Assembly (NCBI RefSeq): GCF_019266065.1
Contig: NZ_LPNR01000131.1
Coordinates: 29,447-93,446, forward strand
Length of the DNA: 64,000 nucleotides
Direction: 5' to 3'
Origin: Nocardia sp. MH4
GTDB lineage: Bacteria > Actinomycetota > Actinomycetes > Mycobacteriales > Mycobacteriaceae
Numbering within the stretch: position 1 is the stretch's first letter; each line of letters opens with the position of its first letter. A model generated the notes under the pieces. It made no database searches. It saw nothing but the letters and a program-made list of their open reading frames with translations, and was not told the DNA's origin. The position numbers and the translations under genes are program-made. Of this stretch, positions 46,214 through 53,807 are shown in pieces.

Positions 46214-47611
46214 ATGAGCGATCTCCCCTTCGGCTTCTCGAACCGCGACGACGACGAATCGGGCAAGCGTCGCGACGAGGCGAACGGCCCCGGCGGAAAC
46301 GATCCGTTCGGGTTCGGAGCTGCGGGCGCGGGCGGCTTCGACCCGTCGCAGCTGGGACAGATGCTGACCCAGCTCGGGCAGATGATCAGCGGCATGGGCC
46401 AGGCGGGCGGCCCCGGCGGCGCGCAGGCCGGGCCGGTCAACTACGACGTGGCCAAGCGGCTGGCCCGCCAGCAACTCGGCGCCACCGTCGCCCCGATCGC
46501 GGCGAAGACGACCTCCGCGGTGACCGACGCGGCGCACCTGGCCGAGCTGTGGCTCGACGGCGCCACCGTGCTGCCCGCGGGCGCGAGCAAGACCGTCGCC
46601 TGGACGGCCAACGACTGGATCGAAGAGACTCTGCCGACCTGGAAGCGCCTGTGCGATCCGGTGGCCGAGCAGATCTCGGGCATGTGGACCGCGCAGCTGC
46701 CCGAGGAGGCCAAGCAGTTCGCCGGGCCGATGGTCGGCATGCTCGGGCAGATGGGCGGGCTGGCGTTCGGTTCCCAGCTCGGTCAGGCCCTCGGCCAGCT
46801 GGCCAAAGAGGTGCTGACCTCCACCGATATCGGTCTGCCGCTGGGCCCGGCCGGTACCGCCGCGCTGCTGCCGACGGCGATCTCGGCGTTCAGCGAGGGC
46901 CTCGAGCAGCCCGAAAGCGAGATCATGGTCTTCCTGGCGGCCAGGGAGGCCGCCCACCAGCGACTGTTCGCGCACGTGCCGTGGCTGCGTCAGCAGGTGC
47001 TGGGCGCGGTGGAGGACTACGCGCGCGGCATCAAGATGGACTTCTCCGCGCTGGAGGAAGCCGCGCAGAACATCGACCCGATGTCGCTGAGCGATCCGTC
47101 CAAGCTCGAGGAACTGCTCTCGCAGGGCACCTTCGAGCCGCAGACCACCCCCGAGCAGAAGCAGGCGCTCGAGCGCCTGGAGACCTTGCTCGCGCTGATC
47201 GAGGGCTGGGTCGACGTGGTGGTCACCGACGCCGTCGGCGAGCGACTGCCCGGCGCGAGCGCGCTCTCGGAGACGCTGCGCCGCCGCCGCGCGACCGGCG
47301 GACCCGCCGAGCAGACCTTCGCCACCCTGGTCGGCCTGGAACTGCGTCCGCGCAAGGTCCGCGAGGCCGCCGCGCTGTGGCGCCGTCTCACCACCGATGT
47401 GGGCATGGACCGCCGTGACGGCGTGTGGGCGCACCCCGACCTGCTGCCCGACTCCAGCGACCTGGACTCCCCTGCCGGCTTCATCGACTCCGTGATCGGC
47501 GGCGGCACCGGCGCTTTCGACGATCCGCTGGCCCAGCTGGCCGAGACCGAGGCGCGCGAACGCGACGAGGCCGAGCGCGGCAAGACCGATCCCGACACCG
47601 ACCAGTCCTGA
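46214..47611 (+). CDS. Zincin_2 (DUF2342) zinc-dependent metalloprotease-like protein (Rv3195-like)
   Basis: A 465-residue cytoplasmic protein. The N-terminal 75 residues are Gly/Asp-rich and low complexity (FGFGAAGAGGFDPSQLGQ). The conserved body starts near 78 and contains REAAHQRLF with Glu245 and His248, the short ExxH-type zinc signature of this family. The C-terminal tail is acidic and probably disordered. Homologues sit at this position in mycobacteria (Rv3195). Proteolytic activity is predicted from the family name and has not been seen here. It diverges from the PDZ protease gene, with about 130 bp between. Confidence 0.88.
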   Translation: MSDLPFGFSNRDDDESGKRRDEANGPGGNDPFGFGAAGAGGFDPSQLGQMLTQLGQMISGMGQAGGPGGAQAGPVNYDVAKRLARQQLGATVAPIAAKTTSAVTDAAHLAELWLDGATVLPAGASKTVAWTANDWIEETLPTWKRLCDPVAEQISGMWTAQLPEEAKQFAGPMVGMLGQMGGLAFGSQLGQALGQLAKEVLTSTDIGLPLGPAGTAALLPTAISAFSEGLEQPESEIMVFLAAREAAHQRLFAHVPWLRQQVLGAVEDYARGIKMDFSALEEAAQNIDPMSLSDPSKLEELLSQGTFEPQTTPEQKQALERLETLLALIEGWVDVVVTDAVGERLPGASALSETLRRRRATGGPAEQTFATLVGLELRPRKVREAAALWRRLTTDVGMDRRDGVWAHPDLLPDSSDLDSPAGFIDSVIGGGTGAFDDPLAQLAETEARERDEAERGKTDPDTDQS

Positions 47612-47724
47612 GCAGAGCCGACCCGCCACCACGACCGCCGAAAAATCTGCGGATCATGGTGGCGCGACACGGTTTCCGGGGTGACACCCGCCCAGAAACG
47701 CCGTCACGACCGGCCGGACACGAG

Positions 47725-47775
47725 TTGTCCACAGGCCGACCGTCCGAGCGCGACACGCCGAAAGCCTGTGGATAA
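47725..47775. promoter_or_regulatory. Pair of inverted DnaA-box-like sequences
   Basis: TTGTCCACAGGC (47725-47736) and GCCTGTGGATAA (47764-47775) form an inverted repeat matching at 11 of 12 positions with a 27 nt spacer. The arms contain TTGTCCACA and, on the minus strand, TTATCCACA, both DnaA-box consensus forms in actinobacteria. They lie in the 214 bp gap upstream of the E1-like gene. Function is inferred. Confidence 0.45.
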
Positions 47776-47825
47776 CCGCACTTTTCGCGCACCGTCGGAC
47801 CCGGGCCCGCGCCGATACTTGCGCC

Positions 47826-48698
47826 ATGACGACCACGACGCCACTGCGCGGACCGATGTTGCACCCGCGGGTGATCACCCTGGTTCGGCCCTCCGGGACC
47901 GTGCAGCTGGGGTGGGACCCGGAACGAGCGCTGCTGCTCGAGACCACCGAGCTCGACACCGGCACCGTCCTCGCGTTCCTGCGCCTGCTCGACGGCCTGC
48001 AATCGCTACCCCAGATCGTCTGGCGCGCCGGCGAATTCGGCATCGCGCCGGCGCGTACGGTCGCACTCGTCAGCGCGATCGACGAGGCCGGGCTGCTGCT
48101 GCAACCGGAGCGCAAACAGGGCACGGTGCGCGGTGTCACCGTGCACGGTCTCGGGCCGCTGTCGGACGCGGTGACGATCGGGTTGCGGCGCATGGGCATC
48201 CGGCCGACCCGCTCGCGGGAGTACCGCCCGGGCACGGCGGTCGGGGCCGGCGGCAATCTGGTGGTGCTCACCGACGCGCTGATGGTCGATCCACGGCTGT
48301 CGGTGGACCTGGTGCTGCGCCGAATACCGCACCTGCAGGTCCGGATCCGGGACGGTATCGGCGTGGTCGGTCCACTCGTGCTGCCGGGCGAGACCAGCTG
48401 CCTGCGCTGCGCCGATCTGACCCGCACCGGGTTCGACGCCGACTGGCCGCACCTGGCGGCGCAGCTGCTCGGCCGCACCGGGCACGCCTCACCGGCCGGG
48501 ATCGCGGCGACCACCGCCCTCGCACTGGGCGAGTTGGAGACCATCGTCGCCTGTTCACCCCGCCAGGATCCGGGCACGCTCGACGCCACCATGGAACTCA
48601 ATCTCGACACCCACGAGGTGCAGCGACGCCCCTGGCCACCGCATCCGGACTGCGGCTGCCGCACCCTGTCCACGACCGAGCCGGGAACGGGCCTATGA
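47826..48698 (+). CDS. Truncated E1/cyclodehydratase-like conserved protein (Rv3196-like)
   Basis: A 290-residue protein. The region VHGLGPLSDAVTIGLRRMGI (about 106-125) resembles the nucleotide-fold start of ThiF/E1 and TOMM cyclodehydratase proteins. GPLVLPGETSCLRCADLTR (about 183-200) and the C-terminal CGC supply the paired cysteines that hold zinc in that family. The canonical GxGxxG and catalytic Arg/Asp set of active E1 enzymes is not clear, so an adenylation activity is doubtful. No precursor peptide or YcaO gene is nearby. It is probably co-transcribed with the ABC1 kinase about 70 bp downstream. The function is unknown; Rv3196 homologues are likewise uncharacterised as far as I know. 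Confidence 0.78.
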   Translation: MTTTTPLRGPMLHPRVITLVRPSGTVQLGWDPERALLLETTELDTGTVLAFLRLLDGLQSLPQIVWRAGEFGIAPARTVALVSAIDEAGLLLQPERKQGTVRGVTVHGLGPLSDAVTIGLRRMGIRPTRSREYRPGTAVGAGGNLVVLTDALMVDPRLSVDLVLRRIPHLQVRIRDGIGVVGPLVLPGETSCLRCADLTRTGFDADWPHLAAQLLGRTGHASPAGIAATTALALGELETIVACSPRQDPGTLDATMELNLDTHEVQRRPWPPHPDCGCRTLSTTEPGTGL

Positions 48699-48766
48699 GG
48701 GCTCCCACAGTGCGGTGTGAGCATTCTTATGGCACACCACCGGCAAGTTCGGCCATGATGGGTAGC

Positions 48767-50107
48767 GTGTCCGAGATCGTGCGCCGCAGTTCCAGCCGCA
48801 ATGCCAAGTTGGCCAAAATTCCGCTCGGCATCGCCGGACGAGCCGCCGTCGGCTTCGGCAAGAAGCTCGTGGGTGGTGACAAGCAGCAGATCAACGCCAC
48901 GTTGAACCAGAAGGCCGCCGAGCAGCTGTTCACCGTGCTCGGCGAGCTCAAGGGCGGGGCGATGAAGTTCGGCCAGGCGCTGAGCGTGATGGAGGCCGCG
49001 GTCCCGGAGGAGTTCGGCGAGCACTATCGCGAGGCGCTCACCAAGCTGCAGGCCGCCGCACCGCCGATGCCTGCCGAGACGGTGCACCGGGTGCTGGACC
49101 AGCAGCTGGGCACCAAGTGGCGCGAGCGCTTCCAGTCCTTCGACGACACCCCCGCCGCTTCGGCCAGCATCGGCCAGGTACACCGGGCGGTGTGGTCGGA
49201 CGGGCGCGCCGTCGCGGTGAAGGTGCAGTACCCCGGCGCCGACGAGGCGCTGCGCGCCGATCTGAAGACCTTGTCGCGAATGACCGGCCTGCTGTCCTCG
49301 GTCATCCCCGGCGCCGATGTGAAGCCGCTGCTGGCCGAGATCACCGAGCGCACCGAGGAGGAGCTCGACTACCGCATCGAGGCCGCCAACCAGCGCCGTT
49401 TCGCCGCCGCCTTCGAGGGCCACCCGCAGATCGTGGTGCCGCGGGTGGTGGCGGGCGCCCCGAAGGTGATCGTCACCGAATGGCTCGACGGCACCCCCGT
49501 CTCCGCGCTCATCGCCGCGGGCGCGGCCGACCCGGAAGGCACACGGGCGCAGCGCAACCGGATCGCCGAGCTGATGGGCACCTTCCATTTCTCCTCCCCG
49601 GAGCGAGTGGGCCTGCTGCACGGCGACCCGCACCCGGGCAACTTCCTGGTGCTCACCGACGGCAGGCTGGCCGTGCTCGATTTCGGCGCCTGCGCGCCGA
49701 TGCCGGACGGCTTCCCCGAGATCCTGGGGCGGATGCTCGCCCTGGCCGTCGCGGAGGACCACGCCGCGCTCACCGAACTGCTCTACGAGCACGGCTGGGT
49801 GATCCCGGGCCGCACGGTCACCCACGAGGAGATCGAGGCGTACCTTCGCCCGTTCAGCGACCCGATCCGCACCGACACCTTCCACTTCACCCGTTCCTGG
49901 ATGCAGCGGGTCGCGGGCAAGGCCTCGGAGTTCACCAGCCCGGAGATGAAGACCGCGCGTGCCCTGCAGCTTCCGGCCGAATACCTGACGATCTTCCGGG
50001 TGCTCGGCGGTTCGGTCGGCATCCTGGCCCAGCTCGACGCGGAACTCGGGTTCATGAACCTGGTCCGCACCTGGGTCCCGGGTTTCCGCGCCGAACGCGC
50101 CTCCTAG
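48767..50107 (+). CDS. ABC1/AarF/UbiB family atypical kinase (Rv3197-like)
   Basis: A 446-residue protein with the ABC1 signatures in order: the family-specific KxGQ segment (GGAMKFGQALS), the Ala-rich nucleotide loop ASASIGQVHRA, the ion-pair Lys in AVAVKVQYPG, the catalytic loop HGDPHPGNF and the metal-binding DFG. It matches Rv3197, reported to contribute to macrolide resistance in the WhiB7 regulon of mycobacteria. That agrees with its convergent position beside whiB7. UbiB proteins in other bacteria support quinone synthesis; which role applies here is open. GTG 48767 (VSEIVRR) matches the mycobacterial start as I recall it; in-frame ATGs at 48755 and 48758 are alternatives. Confidence 0.9.
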   Translation: MSEIVRRSSSRNAKLAKIPLGIAGRAAVGFGKKLVGGDKQQINATLNQKAAEQLFTVLGELKGGAMKFGQALSVMEAAVPEEFGEHYREALTKLQAAAPPMPAETVHRVLDQQLGTKWRERFQSFDDTPAASASIGQVHRAVWSDGRAVAVKVQYPGADEALRADLKTLSRMTGLLSSVIPGADVKPLLAEITERTEEELDYRIEAANQRRFAAAFEGHPQIVVPRVVAGAPKVIVTEWLDGTPVSALIAAGAADPEGTRAQRNRIAELMGTFHFSSPERVGLLHGDPHPGNFLVLTDGRLAVLDFGACAPMPDGFPEILGRMLALAVAEDHAALTELLYEHGWVIPGRTVTHEEIEAYLRPFSDPIRTDTFHFTRSWMQRVAGKASEFTSPEMKTARALQLPAEYLTIFRVLGGSVGILAQLDAELGFMNLVRTWVPGFRAERAS

Positions 50108-50222
50108 TCCGTCACGCGGGGCCGGCGTCACCCACCGGTGGTGGGCGCACTCCCCGGACATCACCACCCTGGTCGTCGCTGTCGCCGACGACCGCACGGT
50201 CACACGTACCGGCCGCCGATGA

Positions 50223-50263
50223 CAAACGAACCGCTCACCAGGACTCGGTGAGCGGTTCGTTTG
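50223..50263. terminator. Bidirectional terminator between the ABC1 kinase gene and whiB7
   Basis: A perfect hairpin with 17 bp arms and a 7 nt loop (AGGACTC), ending GTTTG on both strands. It lies between the convergent stops of the kinase and whiB7. Confidence 0.85.
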
Positions 50264-50285
50264 CGGTACAGGCCTTTTCCGGGGT

Positions 50286-50579
50286 TCATGCCGGGATCGC
50301 GACCTTGCGCGGACGGCCACGCGGGCGCTTGCGGGCGATCACGACACCCTGGTCGAAGATCTCGCCACCCCAGACACCCCACGGCTCGGCGCGGTCGATG
50401 GCCGCGGTCAGGCAGCCCTTACGGATCGGGCAGGACGCGCACAGTTGCTTGGCCTGCTCGAGGTCGTTCGGGCTCTCGGCGAACCACAGATCAGGGTTTC
50501 CGGCCCGGCAGGGCAGGGACGCCACGTTTCGGCATGTCACGTCAGCAGTGGCCGTCGGCCATTCCTGGGCGGTGAACAC
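50286..50579 (-). CDS. whiB7: WhiB7, redox-sensing transcriptional activator of intrinsic antibiotic resistance
   Basis: A 97-residue WhiB protein. Four cysteines (24, 47, 50, 56) bind the [4Fe-4S] cluster; EPWGVWGGE (65-73) is the family turn, and the C-terminal RKRPRGRPRK (84-92) is the AT-hook that sets WhiB7 apart from other WhiB proteins. Known WhiB7 acts with the principal sigma factor at promoters with an AT-rich element just upstream of -35. I chose GTG 50579, which has AAGGAG 7 nt upstream; the frame continues upstream into the leader but without such a site. The gene sits behind a long leader with an upstream ORF and a terminator-type hairpin. Neighbours uvrD2 and the ABC1 kinase match the mycobacterial locus. 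Confidence 0.96.
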   Translation of the reverse strand: MFTAQEWPTATADVTCRNVASLPCRAGNPDLWFAESPNDLEQAKQLCASCPIRKGCLTAAIDRAEPWGVWGGEIFDQGVVIARKRPRGRPRKVAIPA

Positions 50580-50657
50580 GTCGTTCTCCTTCAGCTCGTT
50601 TGCAGCGGTTGTTCGTTCGGTGTGCGAACCCGGTGCCAACGGCTGAAGAGCCGAATG

Positions 50658-50695
50658 AAAAAGGCCACGGATTTCGCTTCTCGCGATCCGTGGCC
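50658..50695 (-). terminator. Terminator-type attenuator in the whiB7 leader
   Basis: On the minus strand, GGCCACGGAT pairs perfectly with ATCCGTGGCC (10 bp, 13 nt loop), directly followed by TTTTTCATT. It stands 21 nt after the upstream ORF stop and about 80 nt before the whiB7 GTG. A factor-independent terminator inside a leader is the hallmark of attenuation, and such control of whiB7 has been reported in mycobacteria. Confidence 0.8.
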
Positions 50696-50716
50696 AGGAG
50701 GTCTGGGAGGAGTTCC

Positions 50717-51043
50717 CTACCTAGTTCGACATTTCTGCCGAGACCTGATCACGGTCGCTGGGTGGACACGGAGGCGGATTGCGCCGGCGAACTCGGGTGC
50801 GTATCCGAATTCAACGGCCGGAGCTGCCGGTGCCTCGAAGGCCGCCGGCTGCCAACCCACGCTGGGCTTGTCCTGGAGACGAATCGGGGTGTGCTGATGG
50901 ACGACAGTCATCGGCACAGCTTTGGTATCGACGCCGGACAGACCGGTCCCCTGCAGAGCGAGGACCCCCCGGGAGGCCGACACCATGGATGCGTTCACCA
51001 GGACGCGATTGCCCATCGCGTCGAACGTGGTGTTGCTGTTCAT
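50717..51043 (-). CDS. Upstream ORF in the whiB7 leader (possible leader peptide)
   Basis: An ORF of 108 codons on the whiB7 transcript, starting at ATG 51043 with GGAGGGAGG just upstream, the best ribosome binding site in this area. The protein has no recognisable domain, no signal peptide and no membrane segment; the middle reads PMTVVHQHTPIRLQDKPSVGW and the end is basic. The TAG stop lies 21 nt before the attenuator hairpin. Position suggests its translation status sets the attenuator. It is longer than typical leader peptides, so it might be an independent small protein, or the working leader peptide could be a shorter frame inside it. Confidence 0.55.
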   Translation of the reverse strand: MNSNTTFDAMGNRVLVNASMVSASRGVLALQGTGLSGVDTKAVPMTVVHQHTPIRLQDKPSVGWQPAAFEAPAAPAVEFGYAPEFAGAIRLRVHPATVIRSRQKCRTR

Positions 51044-51115
51044 CTGACTGCCTCCCTCCTGAACTCGTGTGCTGATAGAAACTCGCGCCGAGATCACTCT
51101 CGGTGCGTGTTCTCC

Positions 51116-51152
51116 ACCATAGGCAATGATCGAGAACCGAACAACCTATTTT
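51116..51152 (-). promoter_or_regulatory. WhiB7-type promoter of the whiB7 transcript
   Basis: Minus-strand order: AAAAT (51152-51148), 3 nt AGG, -35 TTGTTC (51144-51139), 17 nt spacer, -10 TATGGT (51121-51116). The AT-rich block three bases upstream of TTG is the known WhiB7 target arrangement, implying autoactivation. The start would be near 51109, giving a leader of about 530 nt. It begins at the base next to the uvrD2 stop. Confidence 0.7.
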
Positions 51153-53309
51153 CTACCTGCGGTTTTGTGTCGTGGCCCGCATTCGGGACGCGACGATGGC
51201 GAGCACATCCGCGCCGTACTGCTCGATCTTCTTCGCGCCGATGCCGGCGATCGCGGCCAGGGCCGCGTCGTCGGCGGGCAGCTGCTCGGCGATCGCGGTG
51301 AGCGTCGTGTCGGTGAAGACCACGAAGTCGCGCACCCGCAAGACCTCGGCCTTCTCGGCCCGCCACTCCTTGAGCGCGTCCAAGAGCTGGGGGTCGAGTT
51401 CGGCCGGGCAGCGGCGACAGCGGCCCAGCATGGTGGCGTAGGTGCCGATCAGCGGTTTCGCGCAGACCCGGCACAGCGGGCGCTTGCCGTCGGCGTCCTT
51501 CGGGCCGGTCGCGGTGGCGGCGATGCGGGAGGCGGGCGAGTCGTCGGGAACAAGGCCGTTGAGGAACCGCGAGCGCCTGCGCACCCGCCTGCCGCCCTCG
51601 GTGCGGGCCAGCGCCCAGGACACGGCGAGGTGTTCGCGCGCCCGGGTGACGCCGACGTAGAGCAGCCTGCGTTCCTCTTCGAGCGCCGCCTGATCGGACG
51701 GACTGCCGTCGTCGCCGAGGACGTGCTGGATCGGCAGGGTGCCGTCGGCGACGCCGACCAGGAACACGGCGTCCCACTCCAGGCCCTTGGCCGCGTGCAG
51801 TGAGGCCAGAGTGACGCCGTCGACGGTCGGCGGATGCTTCGCCTCGGCCCTGGTCGCGAGCTCGCGCAGCAGTCCGGTGAGGTCGATCTCCTCGTCGTGG
51901 CCGACCAGTTCCTCGGTGAGCTGCACCAGCGCCAGCAACGAGGACCAACGTTCCTTGGCCTGCGCGCCCGCCGGTTCCTCGGCGGTGAGCCCGACCGGGG
52001 CGAGCACGGCGCGGACCAGTGTGATCAGCTCGGCGCCGCTGCGCGACTCGTCGGGCAGGTCGTCGCGCGCGTCGGCCTGTCGCAGCGCCTGCACCGCCTG
52101 GCGCACCTCCTGGCGCTGGAAGAAACCCTCGCCGCCGCGCACCTGGAACGGGATGTCGCGCGCGCTCAGTGCCTGCTCGAACGGTTCGGACTGGGCGTTG
52201 ATCCGGTAGAGCACGGCGATCTCGGCGGCCGGGGTGCCCGCCGCGATCAGCTTCTTGATCCGGCCCGCGACGGCCGCCGCCTCGGCGGGCACGTCGGGAT
52301 ATTCGGCGAACTCGGGTTCGGGACCGTCGGGCCGCTGGCCGATCAGGGCCAGCCTGGTCCCGGCGATGCGCCCGCGCGCGGCGCCGATCACCCGGTTGGC
52401 CAGCGATACCACCTGCGGGGTGGAGCGGTAGTCGCGTTCGAGCCGGATGACGGTGGCGTCGGGGAAGCGACGGGAGAAGTCGAGCAGGTAGTTCGGGGTG
52501 GCGCCGGTGAAGGAGTAGATGGTCTGGTTGGCGTCGCCGACGACGGTGAGGTCGTCGCGTTCGCCGAGCCAGGCATCGAGCACCCGCTGCTGTAGCGGGG
52601 TGACGTCCTGGTATTCGTCGACCACGAAACTGCGGTAGCGGCCGCGGAATTCGTCGGCGACGGCCGGGTAGTCCTCGAGCGCGGCGGCGGTGTGCAGCAG
52701 CAGATCGTCGAAGTCCAGCAGCAGACCGTCGGCGGAGGTCTTCATCGATTCGTAGCCCGCGTAGACCTGGGCCACCCTGGTGACCTCGACCGGCGCGTCC
52801 CGATGGTGCCTGGCCGCGGCGGCGGGGTAGTCCTCCGGCGCGATCAGCGAGGCCTTGGCCCATTCGATCTCGCTGAGCAGGTCGCGGATCAGTTCGGTCG
52901 AGGTTCCCAGGCCGGCGCGGTGCGCGGCCTGCGACACCACCGGGAACTTGCTGTCGAGCAGGCGCCACGGCACGTCACCGACGACCTGCGGCCAGAAGTA
53001 CCGCAACTGCCGCAGCGCGGCGGCGTGGAAGGTGCGGGCCTGGACCTGTCCGGCGTCGCCGCCGAGCCCCATCGAGCGCAGCCGGTTGCGCATCTCCCCC
53101 GCCGCCCTGGCGGTGAAGGTCACCGCCAGCACCTGGTCGGCCTTCACGTGCCCGCCCGCGATCAGATGCGCGATGCGGTGGGTGATCGTCCTGGTCTTGC
53201 CGGTCCCCGCGCCGGCTAGCACGCACACCGGGCCTCGTGGCGCCCGCACCGCGGCGGCCTGTTCCGGGTCGAGGGCGGTGAGATCGAGTGCTGGCACGGG
53301 CACCATCAT
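51153..53309 (-). CDS. uvrD2: UvrD2, SF1 DNA helicase with HRDC domain
   Basis: A 718-residue helicase. Motif I is AGAGTGKT (32-39), followed by the Ia TFTARAAGEM segment, motif II DEYQDVTP, motif III VVGDANQTIYSFTGA, motif IV ERDYRST, motif V LHAAKGLEWDAVFL and motif VI YVGVTRAREHL. A four-cysteine zinc element (CRVC...CRRC) and an HRDC domain (about the last 80 residues) follow, the arrangement of mycobacterial UvrD2. The homologue is essential in M. tuberculosis, where the tetracysteine module rather than HRDC is needed for unwinding. ATG 53309 starts a Met-Met-Val sequence; a GTG or ATG 18 nt upstream is possible. It is followed immediately by the whiB7 promoter, so whiB7 is probably not read through from it under normal conditions. 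Confidence 0.94.
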   Translation of the reverse strand: MMVPVPALDLTALDPEQAAAVRAPRGPVCVLAGAGTGKTRTITHRIAHLIAGGHVKADQVLAVTFTARAAGEMRNRLRSMGLGGDAGQVQARTFHAAALRQLRYFWPQVVGDVPWRLLDSKFPVVSQAAHRAGLGTSTELIRDLLSEIEWAKASLIAPEDYPAAAARHHRDAPVEVTRVAQVYAGYESMKTSADGLLLDFDDLLLHTAAALEDYPAVADEFRGRYRSFVVDEYQDVTPLQQRVLDAWLGERDDLTVVGDANQTIYSFTGATPNYLLDFSRRFPDATVIRLERDYRSTPQVVSLANRVIGAARGRIAGTRLALIGQRPDGPEPEFAEYPDVPAEAAAVAGRIKKLIAAGTPAAEIAVLYRINAQSEPFEQALSARDIPFQVRGGEGFFQRQEVRQAVQALRQADARDDLPDESRSGAELITLVRAVLAPVGLTAEEPAGAQAKERWSSLLALVQLTEELVGHDEEIDLTGLLRELATRAEAKHPPTVDGVTLASLHAAKGLEWDAVFLVGVADGTLPIQHVLGDDGSPSDQAALEEERRLLYVGVTRAREHLAVSWALARTEGGRRVRRRSRFLNGLVPDDSPASRIAATATGPKDADGKRPLCRVCAKPLIGTYATMLGRCRRCPAELDPQLLDALKEWRAEKAEVLRVRDFVVFTDTTLTAIAEQLPADDAALAAIAGIGAKKIEQYGADVLAIVASRMRATTQNRR

Positions 53310-53535
53310 GACAGCGCCCGCCGACAACCGGGCCCGACGGCCGCCGACCCGCGCCTACGGCGTGCCGTCGCGCAACGTGCGCTGGGCACCGGCGAAGCCG
53401 CCGACGCCCGCCCGGCGGCCCGAAAAGGCTCCGGTCGCAGTTCTCCACGGCCACGAGCGCCCGGTTGGCCAGCGCGACGCCGGCCCGCGGTGGCACCAGC
53501 GGAACACCACGCCCACCTCAGACGTTGCACATCCC

Positions 53536-53793
53536 GTGACTGAAGCAACCACTGATCTGACGATGTACTCGACCACCTGGTGCGGCTACTGCCGTCGCCT
53601 CAAGACCCAGCTCGACGAGGCGGGCATCACCTACACCGTGATCGACATCGAGGACGACCCCGCTTCGGCCGAATTCGTCGGCAGCGTGAACAACGGCAAC
53701 CACGTCGTCCCGACCATCAAGTACCGGGACGGCTCGACGGCGACCAACCCGTCACTGTCGCAGGTCAAGCAGGCCCTGGCCGCCCTGGCCTGA
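53536..53793 (+). CDS. mrx1: Mycoredoxin (glutaredoxin-like, mycothiol-dependent)
   Basis: An 85-residue thioredoxin-fold protein. The redox site CGYC appears in YSTTWCGYCRRLKTQL, with the VGSVNNGNHVVPTIKY segment holding the cis-Pro, and the ADGST-like DGSTATNPS loop. This is the Mrx1 family, which reduces S-mycothiolated proteins. GTG 53536 gives a nine-residue lead before the first strand, matching the mycobacterial protein. The upstream 226 bp shared with the divergent uvrD2 show no clear motif. It is convergent with nudC, 14 bp away. Confidence 0.93.
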   Translation: MTEATTDLTMYSTTWCGYCRRLKTQLDEAGITYTVIDIEDDPASAEFVGSVNNGNHVVPTIKYRDGSTATNPSLSQVKQALAALA

Positions 53794-53807
53794 GCGCCGC
53801 GCGCCGG

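Noticed and set aside
46214..47611. Zincin_2 protein as a classical HExxH metalloprotease
   Set aside because: No HExxH is present; only the shorter family-type REAAH is visible, so activity is not claimed.
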